NCBI GenBank assembly: GCA_964492065.1
Contig: CAZBHH010000006.1
Span: forward strand, 71,159-135,158
Source of the DNA: JADKAC01 sp964492065
Lineage (GTDB): Bacteria > Bacteroidota > Bacteroidia > Chitinophagales > BACL12
Length of the DNA stretch: 64,000 nucleotides
Direction: 5' to 3'
The translations under genes and the position numbers were made by a program. Numbering within the stretch: the first letter of the stretch is position 1; every line of letters starts with the position of its first letter. This document shows, in pieces, positions 27,271 through 37,124 of the stretch. The notes under the pieces were generated by a model, which was not told the DNA's origin, made no database searches, and worked only from the letters and a program-made list of their open reading frames with translations.

Positions 27271-27397
27271 GATCCGAATGTAGAAAAAATCCGAAAGAAT
27301 TTCAAAAATCTTTCAAACCGGGGGCTACAAAATACGGTTTTATGGAATTGCCACAGTGCCGGAGTGCTGCAACACCTTGGTGTTAAGCAATTCCCGG

Positions 27398-29218
27398 TTA
27401 AAATGCCTGCATCTCCACCAGCCTCGCATACATACCGTTTTTCCCGATCAGGGCATTGTGATTACCTCGTTCTACTATCCGTCCCTCCTGCATCACAATG
27501 ATATCATCGGCGTATTGAATGGTGGAGAGGCGGTGGGCTATCACGATGGAAGTGCGGTTGCGCATCAACTTGAACAAGGCGTCCTGTACCAGTTTCTCCG
27601 ATTCGGTGTCCAGTGAAGAAGTGGCTTCATCTAAAATGAGTATGGGCGGGTTTTTAAAAATCGCCCTGGCAATGGTAAGGCGCTGCCGCTCGCCTCCGCT
27701 CAGTTTGCTGCCGCGGTCGCCGATAATACTTTCAAAGCCGTTTTCGAGTTTCATGATAAAATCATAGGCATTGGCAACCTTGGCTGCACGATATACTGCC
27801 TCCGGATCGGGATTGTCCACTCCGAAAGCGATATTGTTGAAAACCGTATCGTTAAACAGTATGGATTCCTGGGTTACGATACCCAGTAAATTCCGGATAC
27901 TCGAAATGCGAATATCTTTAATATTGTGCCCGTCGATTAATATCTCGCCGGAAGTGGCATCGTGAAACCGCGGCAACAAATCCACCAGGGTGGACTTTCC
28001 CGAACCGGAGGGGCCCACGATGGCAGTCATACTGCCCTTTTTTATTCTGAAATTAATATCCTTTAACACCGGCACATCCGCTTCGTAACTAAAGCCAACA
28101 TCTTTATAATTGATTTCGGTATTAAAATTTTTGAGGCTCACTGCATCTATATTTTCCTTTATATCTATCGGTGCATCCAAAATCGATTCAACTCTTTCCA
28201 GTGAAGCAATGCCCCGCTGAATATGGTAATACGTGTTGGCGAGTGATTTTGCGGGATTGATCAGATTGGCAAATATGAGGATATAGCCGATAAACATTTC
28301 TCCCGTCAGGTCGTTTTCTCCTTCCAGAACCATTTTCCCGCCGAACCATAAGATTACCGAAACGACGATGATTGCCAGGAATTCGGACAGCGGCGACGAT
28401 AAATCGCGGCGGTTAAAAACGGAGGTCTGCAAATTTGCGTACAACCGGTTTTCCCTTAAAAACTTGCCCTTTTGATAGCGCTCGGCATTAAAGCCTTTAA
28501 TAATTCTCAGCCCGCTGAGCGTTTCCTCGATTATGGAAAGCAATAACCCGAGTTGATCCTGTGATTTTTTGGATTTGCGCTTCAGCGATTTGCCAATTGC
28601 ACCAATTATCAATGCGGTAAGCGGCAAGAGGATGATGACAAAGACGGTTAACTGGAAGCTCAGCAAAATCATGGCAATAAAAAAGAATATCATGGTAATC
28701 GGGTCGCGGAAAGTGGATTCTATTGTGCTCATGATGCTCCATTCAATTTCGTTGACATCCGTAGTCATGCGGGCAATGATATCGCCCTTCTTTTTCTCGC
28801 TGAAAAAAGCGAGCGGCAGCAGGATGACCTTGTCGTAAATACTTTGGCGCAGGTCACGCACCACACCATTGCGCAACGGCGCTATAAAGAACAGCGCCAT
28901 ATAACGGCAGATGTTCTTCAGCAGAAAGATGATGATGATAAAAATGCAAATTATCACCAGCCCCGAGGCTTCGCCATGCGTAGCCACGTACTGTCCGAAC
29001 CGGTAGTTGAACAGGCCGAGCAATGACTTTATACTCCAGGTGAGCGCCGGCTGTCGTTCGGGGATTTGAACTGTTTTAAAAATGACCTGCAGAAAGGGGA
29101 TAATGGATAAAATGGAAAATAAATTGAAAATGGCATATAAAATATTAAACAGCAGGTTCAGGAAGGCATAACTCCGGTATCGCACCGCTATTTTCAATAT
29201 GCGCAGGTAGCTTTTCAT
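27398..29218 (-). CDS. ABC exporter, fused permease and ATPase (MsbA-like)
   Basis: From the ATG at 29218 the protein has 606 residues. An N-terminal type IV exporter domain holds six transmembrane helices (about 1-330). The ATPase domain carries Walker A GPSGSGKSTLVD near residue 400, the signature LSGGERQRLTIARAI and Walker B ILILDEATSSLD. It functions as a homodimer. MsbA-like lipid flipping is the commonest role for such half-size exporters in Bacteroidota, but drug or peptide export is also possible. The longer in-frame start at 29251 adds a non-conserved stretch and is less likely. rbfA is divergent. Confidence 0.93.
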   Translation of the reverse strand: MKSYLRILKIAVRYRSYAFLNLLFNILYAIFNLFSILSIIPFLQVIFKTVQIPERQPALTWSIKSLLGLFNYRFGQYVATHGEASGLVIICIFIIIIFLLKNICRYMALFFIAPLRNGVVRDLRQSIYDKVILLPLAFFSEKKKGDIIARMTTDVNEIEWSIMSTIESTFRDPITMIFFFIAMILLSFQLTVFVIILLPLTALIIGAIGKSLKRKSKKSQDQLGLLLSIIEETLSGLRIIKGFNAERYQKGKFLRENRLYANLQTSVFNRRDLSSPLSEFLAIIVVSVILWFGGKMVLEGENDLTGEMFIGYILIFANLINPAKSLANTYYHIQRGIASLERVESILDAPIDIKENIDAVSLKNFNTEINYKDVGFSYEADVPVLKDINFRIKKGSMTAIVGPSGSGKSTLVDLLPRFHDATSGEILIDGHNIKDIRISSIRNLLGIVTQESILFNDTVFNNIAFGVDNPDPEAVYRAAKVANAYDFIMKLENGFESIIGDRGSKLSGGERQRLTIARAIFKNPPILILDEATSSLDTESEKLVQDALFKLMRNRTSIVIAHRLSTIQYADDIIVMQEGRIVERGNHNALIGKNGMYARLVEMQAF

Positions 29219-29271
29219 CGGCGGTAAATTTACCAAAACAAAGACGCACACAACGCTGTTCTATTGCTATA

Positions 29272-29286
29272 AACCCCTTCGGGGTT
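29272..29286. promoter_or_regulatory. TTCG-capped hairpin between the ABC exporter and rbfA
   Basis: AACCCC-TTCG-GGGTT forms a compact stem with a UUCG tetraloop, followed on the plus strand by AAAATTTTTT. It lies 22 nt before the rbfA ATG in a divergent region where no upstream plus-strand gene needs a terminator, so it may be a 5' leader hairpin or attenuator. Confidence 0.35.
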
Positions 29287-29308
29287 AAAATTTTTTAACT
29301 TTAAGGGT

Positions 29309-29653
29309 ATGGAATCGAGGCGTCAACAGAAAATGCAGGTACTTATCAAGGAGGAAATGGGTAAATTCCTGCAACGGGAAGGGTCTAATTATTACGGTTC
29401 ACAGTTTGTCACCGTAACCGATGTCAAAATAAGTCCCGATATGCACCAGTGCAAAATCTATGTCAGTGTGTTTAAAGAGGCCAACCCGCAACACACGGTG
29501 GATTTGCTCAACGGGCATATCAAGGATATCCGCAAGCGCTTCGGAAATATAATGCGGCGGGATCTGCGCATTATTCCCGAATTGGAATTCATATTGGATG
29601 ACACGCTGGACACCGTGTTCCGGCTGGAGCAGATTTTTAATGACCTTAAATAA
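29309..29653 (+). CDS. rbfA: Ribosome-binding factor A
   Basis: The 114-residue protein has the KH-like RbfA fold. It begins with the basic helix MESRRQQKMQVLIKEEMGKF, followed by VTVTDVKISPDMHQCKIYVS and the C-terminal LRIIPELEFILDDTLDT motif that is typical of RbfA. It binds the 30S subunit during 16S rRNA 5' end maturation and cold adaptation. The LolC/E-like permease follows after 20 nt, so the two are likely one transcript. Confidence 0.95.
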   Translation: MESRRQQKMQVLIKEEMGKFLQREGSNYYGSQFVTVTDVKISPDMHQCKIYVSVFKEANPQHTVDLLNGHIKDIRKRFGNIMRRDLRIIPELEFILDDTLDTVFRLEQIFNDLK

Positions 29654-29673
29654 CCTTTAACACTCCGGGCAGA

Positions 29674-30921
29674 ATGCGTTTTACGTTAAAAGTTGCGTGG
29701 CGGTATATCTTTTCAAAAAAATCGACCAATGTCATTCATATTATTTCGGGCATTACCATGTCGGGAATTATCATCGGCTCGGCAGCATTAATCATCGTAC
29801 TTTCGGCTTTCAATGGCTTTGGCGACCTGGTGGTGCGGCTGTACAGTTCCTTTTATGCGGAGGTGTCGGTTATGCCAAAGGAAGGTAAAGTGTTTTCGCT
29901 TTCCGGCCTGCAATACAACAAACTGGAATCCCTGAATTCCGTGGAGAGCATTTCGAAGACCTTACAGGAAAATGTGTTACTCGTCTATGACCAGGATGAA
30001 CATATCGCCACGATAAAAGGCGTTGACAGCAATTTTGCAAAGGTTACCGCCGTGGACGACAGCGTGTTTGCGGGCGAGTATCTGTTTAATTACTTCTACG
30101 ATAACATGCGGGTGCAATGTGCGGTGTTAGGCGCCGGCATCGCCTCCACCTTAAACGTAGCTCTCGGCAGCGGCTACCCCTCCATCCAGGTGTTCGTGCC
30201 CCGCAGGGGCAAATATTCCGCCCTGGATCCTCAAAATGCGTTTATCCAAAAGAGCGTACAACCGGTGGGCATTTTCAGCCTGCAGCAGGAGTTCGACAGC
30301 AAATATATTTTTACCTCACTGGACTTTGTGCAGGACTTACTCGAATACAACCACGACGAAATCAGCAGCCTGGAAATACAGCTTGTAAAACATGCAAACA
30401 CCAAATCCGCCATCCGGGAAATTCAACAAATTGTCGGCGAAGACTTTTATGTGAAAGACCGCTTTATGCAAAATGAATTTCTGTATAAAATCATGCGCAA
30501 TGAGCGGTGGGTTGTGTATCTCATCCTGACCTTCATCATCATCATCGCCACATTTAATATGATAGGCTCCATTGCCATGCTCGTGATTGACAAGCGAAAG
30601 GACATAGGCATTTTGCGGTCGCTCGGCGCTACCGAGCGCAGCATCCGCAATATATTTTTCTTCCAGGGATTAATACAAACCGTTGCGAGTATCCTGATCG
30701 GTTTTTCAATTGCCGCTATCCTCTGTACCGTTCAGATATATTTTAAGATAATCACTATCCCGGGCTCCGAGAGTTTTGTAGTTACCGCCTACCCGGTGAG
30801 TATGCACGTATGGGATTTCCTCCTGGTGGGTATCACCATTTTAATTATTGGGGCAATTGCTGCCTATATGCCGGCGCATTTGGCATCGCGACAACAATGG
30901 ATGTTCAGGAATCCCGATTGA
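29674..30921 (+). CDS. FtsX-type ABC permease, lipoprotein-releasing LolC/LolE family
   Basis: The 415-residue protein has one N-terminal transmembrane helix (ISGITMSGIIIGSAALIIVLS, split near 24-45), a large periplasmic MacB-PCD-like domain (about 50-270) and three C-terminal helices with the FtsX domain. The motif DKRKDIGILRSLGAT near 300 is typical of LolC/E. It works with a LolD-type ATPase (not in this window) to extract lipoproteins from the inner membrane. It is co-transcribed with rbfA and its 3' end overlaps the convergent TerC gene by 17 nt. Confidence 0.9.
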   Translation: MRFTLKVAWRYIFSKKSTNVIHIISGITMSGIIIGSAALIIVLSAFNGFGDLVVRLYSSFYAEVSVMPKEGKVFSLSGLQYNKLESLNSVESISKTLQENVLLVYDQDEHIATIKGVDSNFAKVTAVDDSVFAGEYLFNYFYDNMRVQCAVLGAGIASTLNVALGSGYPSIQVFVPRRGKYSALDPQNAFIQKSVQPVGIFSLQQEFDSKYIFTSLDFVQDLLEYNHDEISSLEIQLVKHANTKSAIREIQQIVGEDFYVKDRFMQNEFLYKIMRNERWVVYLILTFIIIIATFNMIGSIAMLVIDKRKDIGILRSLGATERSIRNIFFFQGLIQTVASILIGFSIAAILCTVQIYFKIITIPGSESFVVTAYPVSMHVWDFLLVGITILIIGAIAAYMPAHLASRQQWMFRNPD

Positions 30922-31654
30922 TTTTTTTCCCGATTTGCATGCGGTGTTTCAGGCTCGCCGCCCGCAGGTTCAGCATCTCTACCATTACCGAGAATCCCAT
31001 CGCAAAATAAATATAGCCTTTCTCCACATGGCCGCCCCATCCCTCGATGATTAAGGATACGCCGATCATAACCAGGAATGCCAGCGCCAACATCTTCACC
31101 GTAGGGCGCCTGTTCACAAAATTGCTGACCCCCTCGGCGGCAAACAGCATGATGACGATGGCAATTATTACGGCCAGCACCATCACGATTAAATCGTTGG
31201 CCATCCCGACGGCAGTGATAACCGAGTCCAGGGAAAATACCACGTCCAGAATCAATATTTGCATGATAACTGAAAAAAATGACTTTGCTTTCACCACCGA
31301 TTCGTGTTCTTCTTCTCCCGAAATTTTATCGTGAATTTCCACGGTTGCCTTGTAAATTAAGAACAGCCCGCCCACCAGCAACACCAGGTCCCGGCCGGAA
31401 AATCCCTTACCCCAAACGGTGAATAAGGTGTCTTGTAAACTGACGAGCCAACTGAGCGACATCAGCAGCAATATGCGTGTAATCAACGCCAGGGAAAGGC
31501 CGAGCCGCCTCGCCTTCTTTTGCTGATTCTGCGGCAACTTGCCGGATAGTATGGAAATGAAAATAATATTGTCTATTCCCAGAACGATTTCGAGCAGCGT
31601 CAGCGTGAGTAACGCAATCCACGCATCGGCAGTGGCGAATATTGAAAAATCCAT
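30905..31654 (-). CDS. TerC family integral membrane protein
   Basis: The 249-residue protein has about seven transmembrane helices. The TerC signatures LEIVLGIDNIIF near residue 21 and LDVVFSLDSVITA near 135 each carry the conserved acidic residue in a membrane helix. TerC proteins have been linked to tellurite resistance and to manganese export that supports metalation of exocytoplasmic enzymes. The role here is open. It ends in a 17-nt convergent overlap with the LolC/E-like permease. Confidence 0.92.
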   Translation of the reverse strand: MDFSIFATADAWIALLTLTLLEIVLGIDNIIFISILSGKLPQNQQKKARRLGLSLALITRILLLMSLSWLVSLQDTLFTVWGKGFSGRDLVLLVGGLFLIYKATVEIHDKISGEEEHESVVKAKSFFSVIMQILILDVVFSLDSVITAVGMANDLIVMVLAVIIAIVIMLFAAEGVSNFVNRRPTVKMLALAFLVMIGVSLIIEGWGGHVEKGYIYFAMGFSVMVEMLNLRAASLKHRMQIGKKINRDS

Positions 31655-31713
31655 TTATTCAATTTTGGAATGCAAAAATCCGTTAATTGGAATAGAATCC
31701 AAAATACTTGAAC

Positions 31714-31721
31714 TATTTTTG
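31714..31721 (+). promoter_or_regulatory. -7 promoter box for the CarboxypepD_reg-like protein
   Basis: TATTTTTG matches TAnnTTTG and ends 9 nt before the ATG at 31731, again implying a very short leader. No clear -33 element. Confidence 0.4.
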
Positions 31722-31730
31722 ATTGAAGCG

Positions 31731-32564
31731 ATGAAAAAATTTTATCTGGTATTTTCCCTGTTCATACCTGTGCTGCTGTCGGCCCAAACATATAGCGGGA
31801 CGGTGCGCAATGCGGCAAGCGGCGAGCAGATTCCCTTTGTGAATATCGGCATCGTCAACAAAGGAGTGGGCACCATTTCACTTGCCGACGGGAGCTTTCA
31901 ACTGCCGCTGACCGGAGAATACGATAACGATACGCTGCGGTTTTCGATAATCGGCTATACCCCTGTCAGTTATTGCGTAAAGGATTACAAACTTAAATTT
32001 AATGATGTGGCGGCCATCATACAAATGACGGAATCGGTAACCGAGTTACAAACGGTCATTGTCAAGCCCCTGTCGCTCATTTCGGTTATCAAGGGCAATA
32101 CGTTTGACAGTAAATCATTTATCGCCGGCTGGAAGAGCAATGACCTGGGCAGCGAACTGGGCACTATCATCAATGTAAAAGATGGTATTACGTATTATTT
32201 AAAAAATGTACAGGTAAATATCGCATCGTGTAAATACGACAGTATCTTATTTCGCATGAATATTTACGATTACCGCAATGGGACCCCCGACAGCTTGTTG
32301 CAATCCGTTCCCATCTACCTGCGGGTATATAAAGACCAGCGCTATTTATATGTGGACCTGGCACCTTACAATATCGCCGTGGACGGCGATTTTTTTATTG
32401 CACTGGAATGGCTGGACGATCTGCCCGACAAAACCACTTCGTTCATGTTTTGCGCCGGATTATTCGGCGCATCCACCCACTTCAGAAAAACGAGCCAGGA
32501 CGCATGGCAAAAAGTACCCGTCGGGGTGGGATTCAGCGTCGAACTGGAATATGAAAAAAAATAG
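31731..32564 (+). CDS. Exported carboxypeptidase-regulatory-like (TonB-plug-type beta sandwich) protein
   Basis: The ATG at 31731 gives 277 residues with signal peptide MKKFYLVFSLFIPVLLSAQ. Residues about 20-110 match the CarboxypepD_reg-like domain (YSGTVRNAASGEQIPFVNIGI and DDTLRFSIIGY-type strands) that also begins SusC/TonB receptors. The rest, about 170 residues, is a beta-rich region without a barrel or plug, resembling stand-alone surface proteins of Bacteroidota. Function unknown. The longer in-frame ORF starting at 31539 overlaps TerC antisense and the -7 box, and is rejected. A DinB-family gene follows. Confidence 0.75.
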   Translation: MKKFYLVFSLFIPVLLSAQTYSGTVRNAASGEQIPFVNIGIVNKGVGTISLADGSFQLPLTGEYDNDTLRFSIIGYTPVSYCVKDYKLKFNDVAAIIQMTESVTELQTVIVKPLSLISVIKGNTFDSKSFIAGWKSNDLGSELGTIINVKDGITYYLKNVQVNIASCKYDSILFRMNIYDYRNGTPDSLLQSVPIYLRVYKDQRYLYVDLAPYNIAVDGDFFIALEWLDDLPDKTTSFMFCAGLFGASTHFRKTSQDAWQKVPVGVGFSVELEYEKK

Positions 32565-32571
32565 TATTTAT

Positions 32572-33015
32572 ATGAATTCTGATTTTATAACAATGGTTTC
32601 ACAGGGAATTGACAATATCATTTCCGAATTGAAACAATATTCTGACGAAGCCGATCTATGGAAAGTCGAGGGTAAAATAAATAACTCAGCCGGCAACCTC
32701 GCACTGCATCTGACGGGAAGCCTCAATTATTTTATCGGCAACGTTATGAGCGGTAACGGATATGTGCGCAACCGGGAGGCGGAATTTTCCGATAAGCATA
32801 TTCCGCGGGAGACAATGATGCGCAACCTGGAAGAGACAAAGTCGATGATAGCCGCTTTTCTCTCACAGTGCGATGCAGAATTTTACACTGCGATATTTCC
32901 GTTGTCGATATTTGGCGATAACCGCAGCAATCATTACGTGCTGACGCTAATGATAGCGCATTTGAATTATCATCTCGGACAAATAAATTATCATCGCCGG
33001 CTGATAGCAAAATAA
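32572..33015 (+). CDS. DinB family four-helix-bundle protein
   Basis: The ATG at 32572 gives 147 residues of a DinB-type helical bundle. An N-terminal helix with ISELKQYSDEADLW is followed by a metal-ligand His in LALHLTGSLNYFIGNV and a C-terminal HLNYHLGQINYHRRL helix with two more His residues. Members are metal-dependent enzymes, often thiol transferases or hydrolases, or of unknown function. An alternative ATG at 32551 would overlap the previous gene by 14 nt. Its substrate cannot be inferred from the context. Confidence 0.85.
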   Translation: MNSDFITMVSQGIDNIISELKQYSDEADLWKVEGKINNSAGNLALHLTGSLNYFIGNVMSGNGYVRNREAEFSDKHIPRETMMRNLEETKSMIAAFLSQCDAEFYTAIFPLSIFGDNRSNHYVLTLMIAHLNYHLGQINYHRRLIAK

Positions 33016-33088
33016 ATTGAGATACATTGTACCGGAATTTGAGTATTGATGTATTTCCTTTGTAGCATTAAACCAACAACACGCTATT

Positions 33089-34048
33089 ATGGATGTCATT
33101 TTAGGAGTAGATATCGGCGGTACCGGCATTAAATTCGGGCTGGTGACGAAACGTGGCAGGATACTGCATACCGATAAAGTAAAGACAAAAGCATATCCCA
33201 AACCTGAGAAATTGCCGGAAGATTTAAAGAAGCGTATAAGCGCCGTAATAAAAGCGGAGAAATTACAATTGTGCGGTATCGGTATCGGCACACCCAACGG
33301 CAATTATTTTACCGGTACGATTGACAATGCGCCCAATTTGCCGTGGAAGCAACAAATACCTTTGAAGCGGTATTTTGAAAAAACCTTTCAACTGCCCGTT
33401 GCCTTAACTAATGACGCAAAGGCGGCAGCGCTCGGCGAAATGCGATACGGGGCCGGCAAAAGGTGTAAGCATTTTATTTTTATCACACTCGGAACCGGAT
33501 TAGGCAGCGGCATCATCGTGGACGGCAAACTGGTGTATGGTTATGACAGCCTCGCCGGTGAACTCGGCCACGTCATCGTCATCCCCGACGGGCGCCCGTG
33601 CGGTTGCGGGCGCAACGGATGCCTGGAACAATACGCCTCGGCTACCGGCATAGTCAAAACGTATTACGAATTGCTGCGCACTAAAAATATTGACGCATTC
33701 CGCATGAGCCTCGGCAATATGATAGATGCGGAGGCTATTTTCAAAAAAGCGGAAGCAGGCGATGATGTTGCTATCGAAGCTTTTAATCGCACCGGACAGG
33801 TATTGGGATTTGCCCTCGCAAACAGCGTGTGTTACACTCGCCCCGAAAAAATATTTCTTTTCGGCGGATTGGCCCAGGCGGGCGACTTCCTGTTCACTCC
33901 CGCGATTAAGAGTTTCAATGAATACCTGATGAATATCTATGCCGGGAAAATACAAATACTCCCGAGCGGGTTGAAGGAAAGCGAAGCCGCTATTCTCGGC
34001 GCCGCCTCGCTGATATGGAAAGAGTTGCCACGCATCAGGAAGAAATAA
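33089..34048 (+). CDS. ROK family sugar kinase (probable glucokinase)
   Basis: The 319-residue protein has the ROK phosphate loop DIGGTGIKFGLV near residue 6 and the sugar-binding GELGHVIV motif near 160. The ROK zinc motif CGCGRNGCLEQYAS lies near 175 and carries the Cys cluster of glucokinase/mannokinase-type members. It phosphorylates glucose or a related hexose with ATP. It precedes the GH92 alpha-mannosidase by 37 nt on the same strand, so mannose released by that enzyme may be one substrate; this is inference. Confidence 0.9.
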   Translation: MDVILGVDIGGTGIKFGLVTKRGRILHTDKVKTKAYPKPEKLPEDLKKRISAVIKAEKLQLCGIGIGTPNGNYFTGTIDNAPNLPWKQQIPLKRYFEKTFQLPVALTNDAKAAALGEMRYGAGKRCKHFIFITLGTGLGSGIIVDGKLVYGYDSLAGELGHVIVIPDGRPCGCGRNGCLEQYASATGIVKTYYELLRTKNIDAFRMSLGNMIDAEAIFKKAEAGDDVAIEAFNRTGQVLGFALANSVCYTRPEKIFLFGGLAQAGDFLFTPAIKSFNEYLMNIYAGKIQILPSGLKESEAAILGAASLIWKELPRIRKK

Positions 34049-34085
34049 CTTTTTAATTTTAAAGCCTCACGTTGATTTAGTTTTC

Positions 34086-36974
34086 ATGAAAGTTTTATTC
34101 CAATTTATTTTTTGCCTGGCACTGCTCAATGCAAGCGCACAAAACGACCTCCTGCAATACGTAAATCCGTTTATCGGAACGGGTGGACACGGGCATACTT
34201 ATCCCGGAGCAACACTGCCGTTTGGCATGGTGCAACTGAGTCCCGATACCCGCTTAACGGGCTGGGACGGATGTAGTGGCTATCACTACAGCGATTCGGT
34301 GATTTACGGATTCTCTCACACGCATTTAAGCGGAACGGGTGTGGCCGACTATTGCGATGTGATGCTGATGCCAACCATTACCGATAATCCCCTAAGTGCA
34401 ATTCAAAATAACAAAAGTATTGCGGGATATCCCTCCGTTTTTTCACATACGCACGAAGTTGCCTCACCCGGCTTTTACAGTGTATTACTCGATGACGAAA
34501 ATATCCTGGTGGAATTGACTACCACACCGCGAGTGGGTATGCATCGCTACACATTCCCCAAGTCGAAACATGCACAGGTGATATTGGACCTCACCCACCG
34601 GGATCAGTTGCTGGAAGGCAGCTACATAAAAATTACCGGACCGGATAAAATTGAAGGGCTGCGCCGCTCAACTGCCTGGGCTGCCGATCAATGGCTGTAT
34701 TTTGCAATTCAGTTTTCCAAACCTTTTGAAGCGACAGCGATTTCCGCGGACAGTATGCAATACGCATTTGAGTTTTCTACAGCGAAGGATGAAGCGATAT
34801 TGGTGAAATGCGCTATCTCTGCCGTATCCGTACAAGGCGCCTGGAACAATATGGAAGCGGAGCTGCCGGGGTGGGATTTTAATGCAGTACATGCCGATGC
34901 ACGTGCTGCCTGGCAACAAGCGCTCTCAGCAATTGAAGTCCACACTGCGGACACCAACCGCAAGAGCGTATTTTATTCCGCCCTGTACCACTGCCTGCTG
35001 GCGCCGAATATATACAACGATGTGGACGGTAAATACCGCGGCCGCGACATGCAGATTCACACGACAGAAGGCCATGATTACTATACCGTATTTTCACTGT
35101 GGGATACCTTCAGGGCGCTGCATCCGCTGCTCACCATAATTGATCAAAAGCGCACCAATGATTTTATCCAAACATTTTTACTGCAATATCAGCAAGGCGG
35201 CCGGTTGCCCGTCTGGGAACTCGCAGCCAACGAAACAGAGTGCATGATCGGATATCACAGCGCCAGTGTAATCGCGGACGCCGCCGTAAAAGGCATCAGG
35301 GATTACGACATGGAGCTCGCTTACGAAGCGATGCAACACTCCGCCAATCTGCCGATTTTCGGATTGAAATACTACAATCAAAAAGGATTTATCGAGAGCA
35401 ACGAAGTGGGTGAATCGGTGAGCCGCACTTTGGAATATGCGTACGACGATTGGTGTATCTCCCAGGTAGGAAATATCCTGCATGGGAAAAATGCAGGCTA
35501 TTGGAAATATTTCTACCGCGGCATGAATTACCTGAACCTGTTCGACGGTGATTTTATACGCCCGCGATTTAATGGCGGCTTCCTGGAACCATTCGATCCC
35601 AGGGAAGTGAACTTCAACTATACCGAGGCAAATGCATGGCAGTATAATTTTTTCTTCCCGCACGATATAATGTATTTCGCCAATACCGTTACCTCCCGCT
35701 CATTTCTCGAAGAGAAACTGGACAGTTTGTTTCTCAGTTCATCACAGACCACCGGCAGGGAGCAGGCGGATATCACCGGACTGATCGGCCAATATGCGCA
35801 TGGCAATGAACCGAGCCATCACGTTGCGTATTTATATGCATTCGCAGATGCATCCTACAAAACACAACAGCGTGTTCGCCAGATAATGGATGCGTTGTAC
35901 TTCGATGCACCCGACGGCCTTTCCGGCAATGAGGACTGCGGACAGATGAGCGCATGGTACGTGCTGAGCGCTATGGGATTTTATCCGGTTGCTCCGGGCA
36001 CTACCAAGTATATCCTCGGTTCGCCCGTATTCGATTCGGTAATCATCCACCTGGAAAACGGCAACCGATTTAAAATCACTGCAACAAATAACAGCATTGA
36101 AAATAAATATGTGAGAACAGCCTCGCTGGATGCAATGCCGGTAATCGAACCGCAGATCGATCATGCGGATATAATGCGGGGAAGTACTCTCGCTTTTGAT
36201 ATGAGTGCTGTTCCCAACAAAAATTTCGGAAAATTTCAGGATGTTTTTATTACGAGAGATTTTGTCCCGGCGCCCGTATTTAATCCCAGCGCAACTTCAT
36301 TTACGGGTACCCAGATTGTTTCCATCGAATCATTAACGCCGGGGACATCTGTTTTTTTCAGCGATACCCGGAACAATCCCACCGGTGGAAATCAACCATA
36401 TACCGGACCATTTCGCATTGACAACTCCGCTGAGTTCAAAGCCGTTGCTCAAAATGCTAATGGCACTTTCAGCAGTGTAAGCACCGTGAAATACAAATCG
36501 CTGGATCAGCATAGAACCGTAACTTATATCACGCAATACGATCCTCAATACACTGCCGGAGGCCCTAATGCATTAATAGATGGACTGCGGGGAAGCACCG
36601 AATTCAGAACAGGCGCCTGGCAGGGCTGGCAGGGAAACGACATGGAAGCAATCGTTGACTTAGGCGACGTGTTTACCGCCTCGGAAGTGAGTGTTGGATT
36701 TTTGCAGGACAGCAAAAGCTGGATAGTATTGCCCGTCCAGGTTACTGTTGAGATTTCTGTTGACGGTACGCATTTCAAAAAGATTGAAACGATATCTCAA
36801 ACCGTAGATACCGAAAATATTACCCCTTTTATCAAAGATTTTTCTGTGTCTTTTGGAACTACCGCTTTGCGCTATATAAAAATTACTGCAAAAAATTACG
36901 GCGTACTGCCGCCATCGCATTTGGGAGCGGGTGGTAAAGCGTGGTTGTTTTGCGATGAAATTACAGTTAAATAA
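34086..36974 (+). CDS. Secreted GH92 alpha-mannosidase with C-terminal chitobiase-like and F5/8-type domains
   Basis: The 962-residue protein has a signal peptide (MKVLFQFIFCLALLNASAQ) and a GH92 N-domain (YVNPFIGTGGHGHTYPGAT). The catalytic domain contains the GH92 hallmark GNEDCGQMSAWYVLSAMG near residue 615, which includes the general-acid Glu. Residues about 738-810 resemble a chitobiase/beta-hexosaminidase C-terminal domain, and 815-962 an F5/8-type C (galactose-binding) domain, probably a carbohydrate-binding module. GH92 enzymes are calcium-dependent exo-alpha-mannosidases acting on N-glycans or yeast mannan. There is no T9SS sorting domain, so it is probably periplasmic. Confidence 0.95.
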   Translation: MKVLFQFIFCLALLNASAQNDLLQYVNPFIGTGGHGHTYPGATLPFGMVQLSPDTRLTGWDGCSGYHYSDSVIYGFSHTHLSGTGVADYCDVMLMPTITDNPLSAIQNNKSIAGYPSVFSHTHEVASPGFYSVLLDDENILVELTTTPRVGMHRYTFPKSKHAQVILDLTHRDQLLEGSYIKITGPDKIEGLRRSTAWAADQWLYFAIQFSKPFEATAISADSMQYAFEFSTAKDEAILVKCAISAVSVQGAWNNMEAELPGWDFNAVHADARAAWQQALSAIEVHTADTNRKSVFYSALYHCLLAPNIYNDVDGKYRGRDMQIHTTEGHDYYTVFSLWDTFRALHPLLTIIDQKRTNDFIQTFLLQYQQGGRLPVWELAANETECMIGYHSASVIADAAVKGIRDYDMELAYEAMQHSANLPIFGLKYYNQKGFIESNEVGESVSRTLEYAYDDWCISQVGNILHGKNAGYWKYFYRGMNYLNLFDGDFIRPRFNGGFLEPFDPREVNFNYTEANAWQYNFFFPHDIMYFANTVTSRSFLEEKLDSLFLSSSQTTGREQADITGLIGQYAHGNEPSHHVAYLYAFADASYKTQQRVRQIMDALYFDAPDGLSGNEDCGQMSAWYVLSAMGFYPVAPGTTKYILGSPVFDSVIIHLENGNRFKITATNNSIENKYVRTASLDAMPVIEPQIDHADIMRGSTLAFDMSAVPNKNFGKFQDVFITRDFVPAPVFNPSATSFTGTQIVSIESLTPGTSVFFSDTRNNPTGGNQPYTGPFRIDNSAEFKAVAQNANGTFSSVSTVKYKSLDQHRTVTYITQYDPQYTAGGPNALIDGLRGSTEFRTGAWQGWQGNDMEAIVDLGDVFTASEVSVGFLQDSKSWIVLPVQVTVEISVDGTHFKKIETISQTVDTENITPFIKDFSVSFGTTALRYIKITAKNYGVLPPSHLGAGGKAWLFCDEITVK

Positions 36975-37124
36975 TTTTACGCATATATTGACACTTGTGC
37001 ATCTGTTCATGAAGTTGAACAACACGCTTGTCACGGAAAAGTGGCATCGCTATACGGGATATTTTTAATGCGCAACCCTGCAGAACACCGGGATCAACGG
37101 AAACAGTGTGCGCCCCCGGGCAAT

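Noticed and set aside
34086..36974. A polysaccharide utilisation locus around GH92
   Set aside because: No SusC/SusD pair, sigma/anti-sigma pair or other glycoside hydrolase is next to it; only a ROK kinase precedes it.
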